From Bacillus sp. J37 (GTDB taxonomy: Bacteria > Bacillota > Bacilli > Bacillales > Bacillaceae), in contig NZ_JAEK01000041.1 of NCBI RefSeq assembly GCF_000518865.1, forward strand, positions 4,659-48,853: a DNA stretch of 44,195 nucleotides, in the 5' to 3' direction. The notes beneath the pieces are model-generated. The model saw only the letters and a list, made by a program, of their open reading frames with translations, had not been told where the DNA came from and did no database searches. Shown here piece after piece: positions 1-8,700 of the stretch (its first letter is position 1; every line of letters begins with the position of its first letter). A program made the translations under genes and the position numbers.

Positions 1-851
1 ACGGGGTCAACTCCATCTTTTGCACGTAGAAAATCGTAATACCCAGTTGCTTCTCCAGTGAACGTTTTGACAGTATCCCATGCTTTTTCGTATATAGGAC
101 GGTTTTCTAGTTCTTCTGCCTTTTTTAACTCTTCTCTAATTTTTTCCTGTTCCTCTTTAAATGAGAGGTAATCATCGGCGTATTGCTGGACCTCATCTGA
201 AAGTTGATAGGCTTCACTCGCTTTGTAAGCTTGAGCATCAAAGTTGATTGGAGAAATGGTGTTACCTTGTGCTGTTGCTTCTAACAGTTGTTGAAAAAGA
301 GCACCTATATGGAATTCTGCACTTTCTGATACCTTGTATTCTTCAAGTAATTGCTGATCCAATGCATCAACATCTTTGACTGTGTTTTCTCGCTTTTTCT
401 TAGCATCATCCATTGCGGTATTGAAATCATCAGCAGAAAATGCTTCGAGATTAACAATATCGTCAATTCCATCAATAATTTTCTGTAGATCTTCCCGTTG
501 GCTCTCCACCATTGCGATATGGTTCGAAGTATGGATAGATAGATCAGTTTCTAGAAAGTTGACGTCTACCACTGTGTCACCTGATAAATCAATATCCGCT
601 ATAGATCCTGACACACCATTTAGAAAAGCAATTTGCATGTCAACAAGACGAAGCAGGCAATCTGCCACATCTATTTGCGCCTGATAAAACCCTTTTATGG
701 CGTCCGCCCCTTTACCTTGTAAGGCATCATCCAACTGAGTAATATCTGTAAATTCCTTTTTTAATGTATCAATTTTATCGCGAAAATCTGTGTACACTTT
801 CGCTCTATCTTCCATTGATTCTATTAATGTTTTTGTCTCTAATACTTTCAA
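1..851 (-). CDS. LXG-domain polymorphic toxin, N-terminal part (runs off left edge)
   Basis: The minus-strand frame is open from a TTG codon at 851 to the window edge, about 283 codons. The first residues, MKVLETKTLIESMEDRAK, and the long amphipathic helices that follow fit the LXG domain of WXG-superfamily toxins (YeeF/YobL type), which are exported by the type VII (Yuk/ESX-like) system. The toxic C-terminal domain lies outside the window, so its activity is unknown. TTG is preferred because GAGGG sits 11 nt upstream and no in-frame ATG lies near; an in-frame GTG seven codons upstream has a badly spaced ribosome site. The upstream region has a good sigma-A promoter (915-943). The same start and leader recur at 2103-2518. 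Confidence 0.85.
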   Translation of the reverse strand, partial: MKVLETKTLIESMEDRAKVYTDFRDKIDTLKKEFTDITQLDDALQGKGADAIKGFYQAQIDVADCLLRLVDMQIAFLNGVSGSIADIDLSGDTVVDVNFLETDLSIHTSNHIAMVESQREDLQKIIDGIDDIVNLEAFSADDFNTAMDDAKKKRENTVKDVDALDQQLLEEYKVSESAEFHIGALFQQLLEATAQGNTISPINFDAQAYKASEAYQLSDEVQQYADDYLSFKEEQEKIREELKKAEELENRPIYEKAWDTVKTFTGEATGYYDFLRAKDGVDP

Positions 852-914
852 GTCGCCATCATCCCTCACTTCCTGGTTTTTTATGTATAATCATGGCTAG
901 TGAGTTAGTATTGT

Positions 915-943
915 TTTATAATCGTCTTTGATCAAAATGTCAC
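915..943 (-). promoter_or_regulatory. Sigma-A promoter of the LXG gene
   Basis: On the minus strand there is a -35 GTGACA (943-938), a 17-nt spacer and a -10 TATAAA (920-915). Each box matches consensus at five of six positions. It lies about 64 nt upstream of the TTG start. The equivalent promoter is kept in the second copy at 2272-2299. Confidence 0.6.
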
Positions 944-1126
944 ACTTATTACATATAACATATTTATCCATTTTAGTGGATCATTTCATATAAATTTAAA
1001 TGAAATCGAAACTATTTTCTTAGTAAGTTAAATGTAAACAGGAAATAAATCATATATAAACCTCAATAAAACGAGGATAAAGTACTGAAGATAATTCATA
1101 TCTTAATAGCTTTCTATTCAAATAAA

Positions 1127-1157
1127 AAAAGGTATAGGATTACTCCTCATACCTTTT
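1127..1157. terminator. Terminator-like hairpin upstream of LXG gene
   Basis: AAAAGGTAT pairs with ATACCTTTT around a 13-nt loop. A-rich and T-rich flanks make it potentially bidirectional. It would end transcripts arriving from the toxin-tip/immunity pair on the right. Confidence 0.6.
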
Positions 1158-1585
1158 CCATGTAAGTTTCATATTAAGCTTTGTAAGTATGCACCGCTCA
1201 AGTAACACTGACTATATTTTATTTAAACTTATAGATAATCAACATTTACATTAATTCTATATCCCTGCTGTTCCACTAAACGAATTCGTTGACATTAATT
1301 ATCATTTTACTAGTATTTTTCAATCCTGTAACTGCTTGGTAAGCTAAATACACTTGAGATAACGGCTTCATGTGTCACTAGTCAACCACTTTTGTGTAGA
1401 TGCCTTTTATGCAGAAAATAATGATGTTCAGCTAAGATCAGTAAAAGCTGTGACTATGATATCTCCATCCTTCAAATAAGTATCTGCTATTATTGGGCTA
1501 AAAATTCAAGAAAAAACCTAGAGGGCATAATCCTTAAAGATAATTTTTTTGCAAACATATAATTCTAATTAGATCAAATAAAACT
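1158..1585. other. Intergenic stretch, no gene recognised
   Basis: AT-rich sequence between the immunity gene and the LXG leader. On the minus strand short open segments are broken by several stops, as in a decayed downstream gene. Nothing could be assigned to a family. Confidence 0.4.
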
Positions 1586-1921
1586 TTAATCTTTAAATCT
1601 TTCTGAAATCTTCTCTCTCCAAATTAACAATAACTCTATAAATTGCTCAGTTTCAATAGTATTTTCATAAGGTTCTTCAATCCGAAAGTTATTTTCTACA
1701 ATTGTCACATCTTTATTTATTGATACGCTCGCAGCATTTAATTGAATTTCAAAGTCTTCATATAAGCCATTGGTAACTTTTTCAATATCCTCTACATACT
1801 CATCTAATTCTTGTTGTGTACTAATATCTTCTATAAAATCTGCAAATAATTTTATACTATCTGGCAATTCTACTCTTAGAACATTATGATGGTCTCTATA
1901 AAAATTATAATGATACTTCAT
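1586..1921 (-). CDS. Putative immunity protein paired with the EndoU-like toxin tip
   Basis: This is a 111-residue, acidic, soluble protein with no signal peptide or membrane segment. It starts 2 nt after the stop of the toxin-tip gene, and its AAAGGAG ribosome site lies inside the last codons of that gene, so translation is coupled. A small acidic protein directly downstream of a polymorphic-toxin C-terminus is the usual arrangement for a cognate immunity protein. The sequence is reminiscent of small immunity proteins found beside EndoU toxins, ending with a conserved-looking LLLIWREK helix. I cannot name the family. With the toxin tip reduced, it may now protect against toxin from neighbouring cells. 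Confidence 0.6.
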   Translation of the reverse strand: MKYHYNFYRDHHNVLRVELPDSIKLFADFIEDISTQQELDEYVEDIEKVTNGLYEDFEIQLNAASVSINKDVTIVENNFRIEEPYENTIETEQFIELLLIWREKISERFKD

Positions 1922-1923
1922 TC

Positions 1924-2208
1924 TTAATCTCCTTTATAAATTGGATATGCAGTTGCAATTGAACCATCCTTATTTAAATACATTTCAATTATAAGACCAG
2001 ATTCACTTTTCCCAGAGTATTTATTATCGCCAATAAGTCTTTTATTATTAAAAGCCTCTTCGATTGCTTTTAAAACTTGGACACGATCCCATTCTTTAGG
2101 GAAAAAAAATGCCTTTTTTAATTTATCAATTTTATCGCGAAAATCAGTGTACACTTTCGCCCTGTCTTCCATTGATTCTATTAATATCTTTGTCTCTAAT
2201 ACTTTCAA
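1924..2208 (-). pseudogene. Shrunken LXG toxin: LXG start fused in frame to EndoU-like C-terminal tip
   Basis: A 94-codon frame starts at TTG 2208. Residues 1 to about 34 are nearly identical to the start of the neighbouring LXG gene. After KKAF the sequence switches to a tip with FFPKEW near its start and an IEMYLNKDGSIATAYPIY ending, a pattern I associate with the C-terminal half of bacterial EndoU RNases. An EndoU domain is normally about 130 residues, with its two catalytic histidines in the first half. That part is absent, so this product should be inactive. The structure fits an in-frame internal deletion of a full LXG-EndoU toxin, or an orphan tip cassette. The promoter and ribosome site are intact. 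Confidence 0.65.
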
Positions 2209-2271
2209 ATCTCCATCATCCCTAACTTCCTGGTTTTTTATGTATAATCATGGCTAGTGAGTTAGTATTGT

Positions 2272-2299
2272 TTTATATTCGTCTTTGATAAAATGTCAC
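2272..2299 (-). promoter_or_regulatory. Sigma-A promoter of the toxin-tip/immunity pair
   Basis: The boxes are GTGACA and TATAAA, as in the other copy, but the spacer is one base shorter (16 nt). It drives the tip/immunity pair on the minus strand. Confidence 0.5.
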
Positions 2300-2487
2300 A
2301 CTTATTACATATAACATATTTATCCAATTTAGTGGATCATTTCATATAAATGTAAATGAAATCAAAACTATTTACTTACACATGGTGATGGCAAACAGGA
2401 CATAAATCACAGGTGAAACTTAATAAAGCAGAGAATAAAGTACTACAAGATGATTCGTATTTTATTAACTTTTCCAGACAAATAGAA

Positions 2488-2518
2488 AAAAGGTATGGAA
2501 TTATCCCTCATACCTTTT
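2488..2518. terminator. Terminator-like hairpin, copy 2
   Basis: AAAAGGTAT (2488-2496) pairs with ATACCTTTT (2510-2518), the counterpart of 1127-1157. The rest of the gap from 2519 to 2730 shows no gene. Confidence 0.55.
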
Positions 2519-2730
2519 CAATGATAAACTTTGCTTCGCTTAAAATTGTGTGAGTGTATGTACCGATCTTTTAATTTCAAGAAAATTCTTTATATAAGTG
2601 GTTAAAAGTTTTTTTTCCTTTTACTCACGTATTGAAAGACTCTTCAAGTAAGGATCTTTTCAAAGATTTCTAAACCCAAAATATAAAACGTAAAGTTAAG
2701 GTTAAGTCCGCAATAAAAAGGCTCACTAAA

Positions 2731-2768
2731 AAAATAGAGTCGAATGAAAATCCATTCGACTCTATTTT
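2731..2768. terminator. Rho-independent terminator of the coat-protein pair
   Basis: A perfect 16-bp stem, AAAATAGAGTCGAATG with its complement, surrounds a 6-nt loop, with A/T-rich flanks. It lies 41 nt past the stop of the 2810 gene on the minus strand. Confidence 0.85.
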
Positions 2769-2809
2769 ATCTGCCAATTTATCTAGCCATCATGAAATAG
2801 TTAAATTTG

Positions 2810-3109
2810 TTATTCTCCTATTTCCAAAGCCTCTTCTGCATTTTTAAGATCTTGTGAAACTTGTTCTTTGAGATCATATGCATGGTACATCTCTTTTTCT
2901 ATCATGTATTGGGCAATTTTATCATGCAAGTCAATTGCTGTTTCAAGTTCTTTTTTTAATACTTTTTTCACTTCTGGAGTTGCTGTCTCTGTAATAGCCA
3001 CCGCCAATGATCTTACACCGCTTTTCGAAGACAGCAGAAGGTCAGTTGCAATTGTTTGATCATTAATAATACTCTTAAGATTATTTAACTTTTCTGTTTT
3101 CGTCGTCAT
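2810..3109 (-). CDS. CotF-like spore coat protein
   Basis: A 99-residue helical protein of the Coat_F family (B. subtilis CotF, YraF, YhcQ relatives). The recognisable stretch runs from IATDLLLSSKSGVRSLAVA through the ETATPEVKKVL helix to YHAYDLKEQ, typical of these ferritin-like coat proteins. A longer frame opens upstream, but the ATG at 3109 has a perfect AAAGGAGG site and matches the family start. It follows its small partner by 16 nt, forming a two-gene operon ended by the hairpin at 2731-2768. It is expected in the spore coat during late sporulation; no sporulation promoter was convincing. Confidence 0.85.
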   Translation of the reverse strand: MTTKTEKLNNLKSIINDQTIATDLLLSSKSGVRSLAVAITETATPEVKKVLKKELETAIDLHDKIAQYMIEKEMYHAYDLKEQVSQDLKNAEEALEIGE

Positions 3110-3125
3110 ATTATAGATCCTCCTT

Positions 3126-3323
3126 TTATGCTTTCTCCAAAATTTTAGATAGTTCTTTGACCGAATTAGTAGATGCTTCAACATCCTCTTTTAAGATCTT
3201 CTTTAAATCTTTATCTTCTACAAGCTCTAACATAGCTGTACCTTTTTTTACACAGGCAGTTTTAAATAATAACAGTTCATGTACTTCTAGTTTTTCATGC
3301 ATCGCAAGGTCTTTTGTAGCCAT
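3126..3323 (-). CDS. Small CotF-like spore coat partner (YraG-like)
   Basis: A 65-residue protein starting MATKDLAMHEKLEVHELL, the usual first helix of YraG/CotF N-terminal proteins. It lacks the second half found in the adjacent 99-residue protein, so the pair together resembles the full coat-protein fold split over two genes. GGAGG lies 9 nt before the ATG. It is the first gene of the coat pair. Confidence 0.75.
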   Translation of the reverse strand: MATKDLAMHEKLEVHELLLFKTACVKKGTAMLELVEDKDLKKILKEDVEASTNSVKELSKILEKA

Positions 3324-3620
3324 TATAGAATCCCTCCAATTTTTTATTAATCATTCATGTTGGACATATTCCCGTATCTCTAGTAAGTAAACATCTAAAA
3401 ATGACAAAACCAGCCGAAGAGTATCTAATTTGTACTCTTTTCAGGATTTTAAATTTCAAGTAGAGGTAATTCATAATAGATTTCTACACTTGAATAATCT
3501 TCTTGGTGATCTTCCCATAAAACTGCATCATGTTCTCTGTCAAGTCATCCAAATGAACTCTACATAAATTGCCTTTGAATCCTTAGAATGTATAGATACC
3601 AAAATTAATCTATAAAAATA
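3324..3620. other. Intergenic stretch upstream of coat genes
   Basis: It must hold the promoter of the coat pair. I looked for sigma-E, -G and -K boxes on the minus strand and found none convincing. No gene is seen. Confidence 0.4.
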
Positions 3621-3642
3621 CGAGACTAAAAAATTAGCCTCG
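3621..3642 (-). terminator. Terminator of the glycine-rich protein gene
   Basis: CGAG-CTAA pairs with TTAG-CTCG, with a T-rich run on the minus strand (TATTTTTATAG). It lies just after the stop of the 3651 gene. Confidence 0.6.
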
Positions 3643-3650
3643 CATTTATA

Positions 3651-4400
3651 CTATGATCTTAAATTATTATTAGGATTGCCATCAGCATCAGTACGTAAAT
3701 AACCTCCGCCGTTTTCTTCAGTTAAATCGACGGCAGTATTCCCATCTCCATCTCTCCAATAGCCGTCAATCCATTCACCTTCACGCCAATGACCTTCTAC
3801 CCAGTGAGGTTTTACATGATGTGTTCCTGGTTGTTCTGTCGTATCAGTAGAAGTTGCCACATCTGTTTGGGCCACATGTGGTTGAACCTGTTGTAAATTG
3901 GATGTTCCCTCTGTTCCGCCTTCAGCCATATTCTGATTATTTGTAACTGGGTCACCACCGTCAACTCCATCAACTAAATCAATAACTCCAACAGCAAGTG
4001 TACCTATTGCTACTGTTTTGCCAATATCTCGTAACCCTTGTTTCATTTTTGTATCATCACCATCTCTAAATCCCTCATATGTAGATTTACCACTATGATA
4101 AGTATTTTTGGCAGTATGATATACACCCTTTGCCGTTCTACCTACTGAATCACCCATATCATTTAATCCTTGATCAATTTTAGATTTATCGTCCTGGATC
4201 ATACCTGATGCAGTATTCCAAGCTCCATCTGCGATTTGACCTACTGTATCCCCAGCAAATTCAGATGCCTTTTTAACCCCATCCCCAACTTCCTTAATAA
4301 ATTTGCTGCCTGTTACATCTCCAACAACATTAACAGCACCACCAATAACCGTTCCTGTTGCTTTTCCAGCGAATTTCCCTAAATCTCTTAAAAACCCCAT
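3651..4400 (-). CDS. Hypothetical glycine/alanine-rich protein with W-rich tail, under a riboswitch-like leader
   Basis: A 249-residue protein that I cannot assign to a named family. Residues 1-75 are rich in small residues with glycine-zipper-like spacing (GKATGTVIGGAVNVVGD), and residues 75-130 repeat TAKGVYHTAK/GKSTYEGFRDGD patterns that look amphipathic. A hydrophobic stretch lies near 131-145. The middle is low complexity (Q, T). The tail carries repeated W-x-x-G-x-W units (HWVEGHWREGEW, IDGYWRDGDG) and ends GNPNNNLRS. There is no signal peptide. GAGGAGG lies 7 nt before the ATG. The 155-nt leader holds a c-di-GMP-I-like element and an attenuator. A surface- or envelope-associated role is only a guess. 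Confidence 0.6.
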   Translation of the reverse strand: MGFLRDLGKFAGKATGTVIGGAVNVVGDVTGSKFIKEVGDGVKKASEFAGDTVGQIADGAWNTASGMIQDDKSKIDQGLNDMGDSVGRTAKGVYHTAKNTYHSGKSTYEGFRDGDDTKMKQGLRDIGKTVAIGTLAVGVIDLVDGVDGGDPVTNNQNMAEGGTEGTSNLQQVQPHVAQTDVATSTDTTEQPGTHHVKPHWVEGHWREGEWIDGYWRDGDGNTAVDLTEENGGGYLRTDADGNPNNNLRS

Positions 4401-4432
4401 CTATATTCCTCCTCTTTATTTTTTTACTAACT

Positions 4433-4457
4433 AAAAAAGACCCACCTAAATAGGTGG
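4433..4457 (-). terminator. Attenuator terminator in leader of the 3651-4400 gene
   Basis: CCACCTA pairs with TAGGTGG, followed on the minus strand by TCTTTTTTA, only about 33 nt before the start codon. The plus strand has no T-run here. Just upstream, TGGA-cg-TCAA can pair with TTGATCCA, which shares its CCA with the terminator stem. That gives a plausible antiterminator. Confidence 0.7.
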
Positions 4458-4483
4458 ATCAACATTATGTATTGACGTCCATC

Positions 4484-4532
4484 TTTTAGGCGAATCGGCT
4501 ACCATAGTCCCTACCTTTCGATAGGTTTGCCG
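4484..4532 (-). ncRNA. c-di-GMP-I-like riboswitch element (possible UAU-type variant)
   Basis: On the minus strand a CGGC-AAA-CCTATC stem with a GAAA loop is closed by GGTAGG-GAC, then TATGGTA-GCCG. The order GGCAAACC, GAAA tetraloop, GGGAC, GCC is the P2 signature of the c-di-GMP class I (GEMM) riboswitch. The usual GCAAAGC after GGGAC is replaced by TATGGTA, and no normal P3 hairpin follows. c-di-GMP-I-like variant motifs with altered ligand-site bases are described, one named for UAU; I cannot check the match. It sits between a promoter and an attenuator, as a riboswitch should. It could also be a decayed c-di-GMP-I element. Confidence 0.55.
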
Positions 4533-4561
4533 TTTTCTAATAGGCTATAAGTTATAGGTTT

Positions 4562-4589
4562 ATTTTACTATTAAATAGGTAAAAATCAA
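4562..4589 (-). promoter_or_regulatory. Promoter of the riboswitch-led transcript
   Basis: On the minus strand: -35 TTGATT (4589-4584), a 16-nt spacer, -10 TAAAAT (4567-4562). Predicted transcription starts near 4555, just upstream of the aptamer-like fold. Confidence 0.5.
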
Positions 4590-4630
4590 CCTCGAAATGT
4601 TAAAACAATTATTTTGTTAAGTACAAAAAA

Positions 4631-4665
4631 GATAACCCCTTCTATTTTCATTAGATGGGGTTATC
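4631..4665. terminator. Bidirectional terminator after the NERD gene
   Basis: GATAACCCC pairs with GGGGTTATC around a 17-nt loop. A-runs and T-runs lie on both sides, so it can act on both strands. It follows the NERD gene on the minus strand. Confidence 0.85.
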
Positions 4666-4698
4666 AAAAAAGGATTTTACTTGTCTAAAAGTAACCTA

Positions 4699-5529
4699 CT
4701 ATCCTAAACTCTTTTGATGTTCAAAACAATATATCTTCCCATTAAACTTCTTACTGGATAAACAAAATGACTTGACCTTATCTGAGACAGTTTTATTACA
4801 TACACAGCACTTTGCTTGTTGATTTTGACTATGTACCTCGCCCTCTAACTTTAGGGATTGAACATGCTGCTCTCGAATAGAATGATCATCTATGTTAGCT
4901 TCAACTAATATTGAATAAATTCTTTTTATCTCATCTTCTTTTAAAATTGGCTCTTTATTATGTATCTTATTAACTGATACTTTCCTATGTATATACTCCG
5001 ACAATTCAACATCATATACAATTAACTCATTAGATCTCATTTTTCTAAAATCTAACTCGTCAATCTTGAATGTGCACCGTTTAGTGAATGATACCATTGA
5101 AATAAATGAGTGATGATATTTCTCTTCAATATGATTTTTTATCGCTTGAATATGTCCATAATTTTGAATAAATGGATTCATCATCTTGAACTTTCCATTT
5201 ACTGACCATGTTTTTCTATCTTTCCCACCATAAATAGTCCCTTGATAATTTTTGGTTTCGATAACAAAGATTCCATATGGCGTGATTACGATATGATCAA
5301 TCTGTGAATAGCCTGATTTAGCTTTATCATTTTTAAGCATGATATCAGATAAGTGGATATACTCTTTAGGAAGTTGTGATAATTGGATATCAATTTTGTA
5401 TTCTCCAATTTCTCCTTTCATGGTTGCAACCTTTTCATGGTGTTTTTTCTTTGAAGCCTTAGGTTTTATTTGTGATTTTTGTTCTTTTTCTTGTTTACTC
5501 TTTTTAAATAAGTTTGATAAAAGTTTCAT
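4699..5529 (-). CDS. NERD-domain protein with C-terminal zinc-type cysteines
   Basis: A 276-residue soluble protein. A basic N-terminal tail (K-rich, to about 40) leads to a NERD (nuclease-related) domain at about 40-160. There D in QIDHIVITPYG and ETK in FVIETKNY form the D-x(n)-E-x-K core of the restriction-endonuclease-like fold. The tail has CCVCNK, a lone C in KSFC, and C-x-x-H in YCFEH, which looks like a zinc-ribbon. The ATG at 5529 is chosen because GAGGAG sits 7 nt upstream; an in-frame ATG six codons earlier overlaps that site. NERD proteins are thought to process DNA; the substrate is unknown. It stands alone between two terminators. Confidence 0.8.
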   Translation of the reverse strand: MKLLSNLFKKSKQEKEQKSQIKPKASKKKHHEKVATMKGEIGEYKIDIQLSQLPKEYIHLSDIMLKNDKAKSGYSQIDHIVITPYGIFVIETKNYQGTIYGGKDRKTWSVNGKFKMMNPFIQNYGHIQAIKNHIEEKYHHSFISMVSFTKRCTFKIDELDFRKMRSNELIVYDVELSEYIHRKVSVNKIHNKEPILKEDEIKRIYSILVEANIDDHSIREQHVQSLKLEGEVHSQNQQAKCCVCNKTVSDKVKSFCLSSKKFNGKIYCFEHQKSLG

Positions 5530-5570
5530 TCTTTTCTCCTCATTCAAAAGCTAACTTACTATTATTAAAA

Positions 5571-5609
5571 AATGTAGCTCAAGAGTTTTATCGTCTCTTG
5601 AGCTACATT
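5571..5609. terminator. Terminator of the helicase gene
   Basis: A 15-bp perfect stem, AATGTAGCTCAAGAG with its complement, surrounds a 9-nt loop with A/T tracts on both sides. On the minus strand it ends the helicase transcript. Confidence 0.85.
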
Positions 5610-5764
5610 TTTAAGTGCTTTTATTAAAGTTATATATTCTTAATTTCAAATCATCTAAAGTAAAGTGGACTCTTTCAAAGCATTCTACAGCCTCTATTCA
5701 TCTAACTATTGTTGTTTGTAATCGCGAAGGGTTTGTAATGAAATTAAGTGCTGCTATTGTACCG

Positions 5765-8700
5765 TTACAATATATTTTTATTTGCCCTCGGCACCAAATA
5801 AGACGGCATTTCTTCATGCAACTCCCAAACAAAGCTCACAGGCTTGCTACCTGTGTGTTTCACATAATCAACTAATCCTAGAAAGATAAATGATGATGTT
5901 AATCCATGTTCTTTTTTGTATTCTCTTACAAACAATGCAAGCTTGTGTCCCGTTTTCTTATGAGTTCGGTAACGGTTTGCCGTTTCGCTGCCTTCTGCTA
6001 CTTTAGATTGTGTTTGCCAATGGAACAGGGTTTCGTTAATTGCATAGTCGTCATAAAGAGTCGATGGCGAAAAGTCTTTCTCTGATTTATTAAGAGTTGT
6101 AAAGAAGACATCTAGATTTTTCTCTTTAAAGAACTTCACTCCTTCTCTAAAGGATGGACTTGCATTTTCGTTAAAGTATCCTAACGCTGCAAGTACTTGT
6201 GCTGTTGAATATCGACTATGAACGGTTAAAGGACATGGAAAATCAAATTCATTTTCAATTTCCATTGTTTCAAGTGATGAATATAAGTATTCAAGTATCT
6301 CTACTATTTCATTTTTAAACTCTTTAATTGAGAATATTGCCGATAGCCCATCTTCTATTGAAGAAAAGCCTTGTTTTTGAGGGTGATGCTGATAAAAAGT
6401 ATAATAAAACATCGAAAGCATGAGTCTTTCCTCTTCTGTTTCAGCTAACCCACCATTTATATAACGTATATAAAAATTAATTAGTTTCGCTGAGTTAAGA
6501 TGAAAAAAATTTGCTAACCTGCTTGTGATAAACTTTTCATCTTCAACCTCAAAGTTCTCTTTAACATCAGCATGTACCATAAAACGAGTGAAACTCCGGT
6601 CTCTATTTTTCCCGTAAAAGTCGTAAAGTGATAAATTGTAATGTCTTAGAAAATTATTAAGATTAAGGTGTAACCCTGTGTCCTGTTCAAAATATTTCAT
6701 CTTGGATATTAAATTTCCTTTTGTGTTCGCACTTGATTTGATATTTCTAAGAATGTACTCTTTTGCCTGCTTCTCTAATTGTACGAAACAGCCTTTAGGA
6801 AGATTAAAAAATCCATTTTCAACATAATGCTCAATTGAATGCTTTGTTTTTCCTAAGAGCGCTCTAAATTTCTCTTCAAAGTTATACTCTTTATGAGCTT
6901 GTCCGATGAAATCTAGAACAGTTAAACATTCCTTCCCTTCTGCTAATCGTAACCCCCTGCCAAGCTGTTGTAAAAAGACAGTTAAGCTTTCTGTAGGTCT
7001 CAAAAAGAGAATTGTATTTACATCTGGTATGTCTACTCCTTCATTATATAAATCTACAACAAATATAAAGTTAATTTTACTGGTCGTTAACATATCCTGT
7101 GCCTCACTGCGAAGAGCTTGACTGACGTTTCCATGTAGGGCAATCGAAGGAATACCAGATTGGTTAAAATAATCAGCCATATACTTTGCGTGTTCTATAG
7201 AGACACAAAACCCAAGACCTTTAACATCATTAATTGACGTGACATACTTATCAATACTTTTTATGATTTGAGTGCTTCTCATGTCATTAGAAGTATAAAC
7301 ATTTTCTAACTCTTTAACATCGTATCCTTTTCTACTCCACTTTAACTTAGATAAGTCAACCGTATCACTGACACAAAAATATTGAAAAGGTGATAATAAT
7401 TTTTGGTTTACTGCCTCAGTTAATCGCATTTCTGCAGCAATTGTATGATCAAAATAATGCAGAATATCTTTTCCATCCATTCGTTCGGGTGTTGCTGTTA
7501 GACCAAGTAAAATCTTTGGGTTGTAATGATTAAGAAGCCTTTGATAGGATTCGGCCGCTGCATGGTGAAATTCATCAATAATAATATAATCATAAAAGTC
7601 ACATGTTGTTTTTTCATATAACTTCTTACTGTTAAAGCTTTGAATACTTGTAAATAAAGTATCTAATGACGATGGAACATGATTACCTACAAGCATTTCA
7701 CCAAAGTTTGGGTCTTTTAATATGCCTCGAAAGGTATCAAGGCTTTGTTTCAAGATTTCCTCTCTATGTGCTACAAATAAAAATCTTGCTCTATTCTGAT
7801 TACTCGTATAGAATCGTTTAAAATCAAATGCTGATATAACCGTTTTCCCGACCCCTGTAGCTGCAACAACAAGATTTTTATAACGACCAAACACCTTACG
7901 TTCAACCTCTAATTTTTCAAGAATTTCTTTTTGATAATGAAATGGTCGAATATCAAATACGAAATGGAAATCTTTACGATCCATTTGCTTCTTCGATAAC
8001 GCTTTCCTAAGCAACTCTTGATCCTGCTGATTCTGGGGATCAAAAAGTTGAAATTCTTTATCATTCCAATAGCTTTCAAAGGTAGCTTCAAATTTTCTCA
8101 CGATATCAAATGAATCCTTCTCCGTCACTTTCAAATTCCACTCTAGCCCAGAAGTTAACGCAGGATTTGATAAATTAGAAGAACCAATATAAGCCGTTGT
8201 GAAACCTGTATCCCTCTTAAAAAGATACGCCTTCGCATGGAGTCGAGTCCGTTCAACATCATATGAAACCTTGATTTCTGTGTTTGAAAGCTTACTTAAT
8301 TCTTCAATCGCTTTAAAATCAGTCGCCTCCATATATGATGTCGTAATAACCCTTAATGCTCCACCTCTATCTGTAAATTCCTTAAATTCTTCAATAATGC
8401 ACCTGACTCCGCTCCATTTAATAAAGGAAACGAGCATATCAATTTGGTTTGCAGTTAGGATCTCTTTCTTTAATTCTCCAAGCATATTTGGTTCATAATT
8501 CGAACCAGTGAATAAGGAACTTTGAGAAATCGGTGTGACTGGGCGAACTACTTTATCCTTTCGAATACTCTTTATTGAGTTAAGACGAGAATAGATGGAA
8601 GTAAGAACCTCGCCTTCTTCCTCAATTTGGAGGCTTTTGAACTCTTCGTCCTCTAGTTTTATACTAAGAAGCTCGATGATCTCATTGCAAATTTTTATTT

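Larger units (their letters stand above)
745..1157. repeat. Direct repeat A1: LXG gene start plus leader and terminator
   Basis: This stretch aligns with 2103-2518. It covers the first ~35 LXG codons, the untranslated leader with promoter, and a terminator-like hairpin. I judge identity roughly 80% overall and higher near the start codon. It shows that two LXG genes once stood in tandem. Confidence 0.8.
2103..2518. repeat. Direct repeat A2: second copy of LXG start plus leader
   Basis: This is the partner of 745-1157. It holds the LXG start, a sigma-A promoter (GTGACA, 16-nt spacer, TATAAA, at 2299-2272) and the AAAAGGTAT/ATACCTTTT hairpin at 2488-2518. Homology stops sharply inside the coding part, where the toxin tip begins. 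Confidence 0.8.

Noticed and set aside
1158-1585. Remnant coding sequence of a second toxin or immunity gene
   Set aside because: Several short minus-strand frames look faintly coding, but none could be joined or matched to a family.
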